Shown: piece by piece, positions 62,426 through 64,000 of the stretch
How the letters are laid out: every line of letters starts with the position of its first letter
Position numbering within the stretch: position 1 is the stretch's first letter
DNA from: Mangifera indica
Lineage: Eukaryota; Streptophyta; Magnoliopsida; Sapindales; Anacardiaceae
Direction of reading: 5' to 3'
NCBI RefSeq assembly: GCF_011075055.1
Contig: NC_058155.1
Span: forward strand, 1,393,501 to 1,457,500
Length of the DNA stretch: 64,000 bases
The notes under the pieces: generated by a model
Seen by the model: the letters and a program-made list of their open reading frames with translations, nothing else
Databases searched by the model: none
What the model was told of the DNA's origin: nothing
Made by a program: the position numbers and the translations under genes

Positions 62426-62507
62426 TTGACATTTTTTAATTAAAGAAAATTAGAAGCCTGAACCTCACGGTCCTACATTCATCCCTAAATTTTACATTAT
62501 GCTAAAG
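62426..62507. other. Spacer between LINE and hAT element
   Basis: Short unique sequence. Its last 8 bp, TGCTAAAG (62500-62507), are the expected site of the hAT target duplication. Confidence 0.4.
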
Positions 62508-64000
62508 TAGAGATGTCAATTGGTTAGGTCAGATCATTTCGGCTTTGCCTATCGAGCTATTGATTGGGTCGGGTTGGGCCAAGCCTTAGGCCCTCACAAT
62601 GATGAGCCTTTGAGTTGGGTCGACCTATGGAATTTTTAAGGCCCCATCTTATTTAAACAAAATTTTAAAAAAAATTTAAACATAAATTATTTTTCAATTA
62701 TTAAAACTGAGGATACTACTTTGAACATTTTATTCATAATCCCTCACTTGTGACAGAGGAATATTGTGGTTACATGATAAAAAATATAATAACATAACAT
62801 AAATTAATTAATTTATATACTCTAAAATTACAAACATAAATAAAATATATATACCATACCATTTATTTACTCGTCCTTAACATTTAAATTTATGAATTCT
62901 TCAAAGATATCTTCTACCACTTGATTTTGTAATTTAAAATCAGCTTTGATTTAATTTTTTATACACATGATTGCCTCGATTATGTTTGGATGCAAATTGG
63001 ATTGCCTATCATCTAATATACATCCATCTGCACTAAAAGCGAATTTTAATACTACAGTTGACACTGAAGGTGTTAGTAGATCTTAGGCCATGCGATAAGA
63101 TCAAGAAAAGTTTCTGTCTTGTCTTACCCCCATGCCCAAACATCTAGTTTTTCAACATTATATCTTTGAACAATTTCTAGATAATGGTTAATGTAATTAT
63201 AAAATTGATCATAATTTGTACTTTGACTAGCAGGCTAGTTACCTTTATACAAGAACGATCATATGTGCGACTTTTTTTCCTGAACTATCGAAACTTATCT
63301 CTGGTATAGAACTTTGTTCAGTCCTTCCATATTTTTGTTCGTAAATACTATACATTTTATGTAAAAAATCTTGAACATATTCAATAGAATTAACATTGCT
63401 ATTAATTGACAATTTTTCATTATTAATATCAAATAAAATTTGTAGTTTATTAGTTTTTATTCTAGGATCTAAAACAGTAGTTCTGGAATGAAGTAAAGGA
63501 ATTTCACTTTAATATTTTTAAAATTTTTGTTCCATTTGCGCAGATTTATTTTGAAAAGTATGATGAGACTCATGAGACTCATGTTCTTTAAAAAGATCAC
63601 TTATTTCTATCATTTTATAATTATTGAATAAGTAATTAAATAATACATACCCGAGTAATGATTTGTGGGTGTCTCCAATGGCTCCAACATGTTCATTAGA
63701 GCCATAGTTATCTCTTAATCTTGAACTGTTAAAAAAAGGATTTATCGAATATTTTGGTTATGTATTGAAGTACCATATTAGAAGAACTTTATACCTTTCG
63801 CATGTTTTCAATATAAGGTAGGTGGAATTTCACCTAGTAATATCTACTTTTAATTTATTTCTTCTTAACCTCATTGATTTACATAATTGATGATATGTTT
63901 GTACCTATAATAAGGATAATGAAATGTATGCAATAACGTGTCTAATTATTTGTATATTTTTTTTAGCTAGGCTCAAACCTTTTTGAGCTATTAAATTAAT
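62508..64000 (-). mobile_element. hAT element, 3' end (continues beyond the right edge)
   Basis: It starts at 62508 with TAGAGATGTCAATTGG, the form of terminal inverted repeat seen in plant hAT elements (consensus near CAGRGATGTCAA). A subterminal stretch with repeated GGGTCGG, GGGCC and GGCCC words follows (62560-62650), as in this group. The transposase is on the minus strand. The other end is outside the window. Confidence 0.8.
62867..64000 (-). pseudogene. hAT transposase, C-terminal part, broken
   Basis: The minus strand encodes the hAT dimerisation region near 63180-62870: HYLEIVQRYNVEKLDVWAWG, then after a stop and a frameshift DLLTPSVSTVVLKFAFSADG and CILDDRQSNLHPNIIEAIMC, ending with a stop at 62867-62869. 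Further upstream, near 63480-63280, LDPRIKTNKLQILFDI and YSIYEQKYGRTEQSS fit the preceding region of Ac/DAYSLEEPER-like transposases. Family members cut and paste DNA. Here several stops and at least one frameshift exclude activity. The catalytic N-terminal part lies beyond the right edge. Confidence 0.8.

Overview
This is nuclear DNA of a flowering plant, most likely a eudicot. It is AT-rich, with one spliced plant-type gene and, for the rest, layers of decayed plant transposable elements: Ty1/copia and Ty3/gypsy LTR elements (several with a tRNA-iMet primer site), an L1-type LINE, a TRIM-like miniature LTR element, a long-TIR MITE, a hAT element and a Mutator-type element carrying DUF1985/Ulp1. 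I cannot name the species.

Host gene (minus strand, 20390 to beyond the left edge). Six exons encode the first 291 residues of a RanBPM-like protein: SPRY domain, then LisH. All six splice in frame without a stop, and residues 1-291 follow the plant family without a gap. The CTLH/CRA part lies off the left edge. Introns 1, 3, 4 and 6 are inflated by insertions: copia 1 in intron 6 (up to about 3390), copia 2 in intron 4 (about 7850-11250), the TRIM in intron 3 (13399-13827), and a copia LTR remnant plus copia 3 in intron 1 (15920-19305). Intron 4 (7662 bp) starts with a GC donor. A long-TIR MITE (20611-21421) sits about 220 bp upstream of the ATG.

Region 21.4-28.0 kb: a G-rich patch, an AT-rich satellite with a roughly 296-bp higher-order period made of five roughly 59-bp units, then a broken DUF1985 + Ulp1-protease gene of the type carried by Mutator-like elements, including repeated mini-exons.

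Region 28.0-47.2 kb: a tandem 560-bp repeat, a decayed gypsy element with its 3' LTR, then a nest. Copia E is cut by copia C. The 3' LTR of copia C is cut by a minus-strand LTR of family D. That LTR is itself interrupted by a 4009-bp gypsy-type LTR unit with a perfect 5-bp target duplication.

Region 49.2-62.4 kb: an L1-type LINE on the minus strand, split by a structurally complete but dead copia D (53438-60685, LTRs about 1.8 kb). From 62508 to the right edge is the 3' end of a hAT element with a decayed transposase on the minus strand.

Only the RanBPM-like gene looks functional. No mobile element keeps an intact set of reading frames. I found no tRNA, rRNA, CRISPR or bacterial-style operon. 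The most unusual items are the higher-order satellite, the TSD-bounded 4-kb LTR unit, and the intact gene with insertion-loaded introns.
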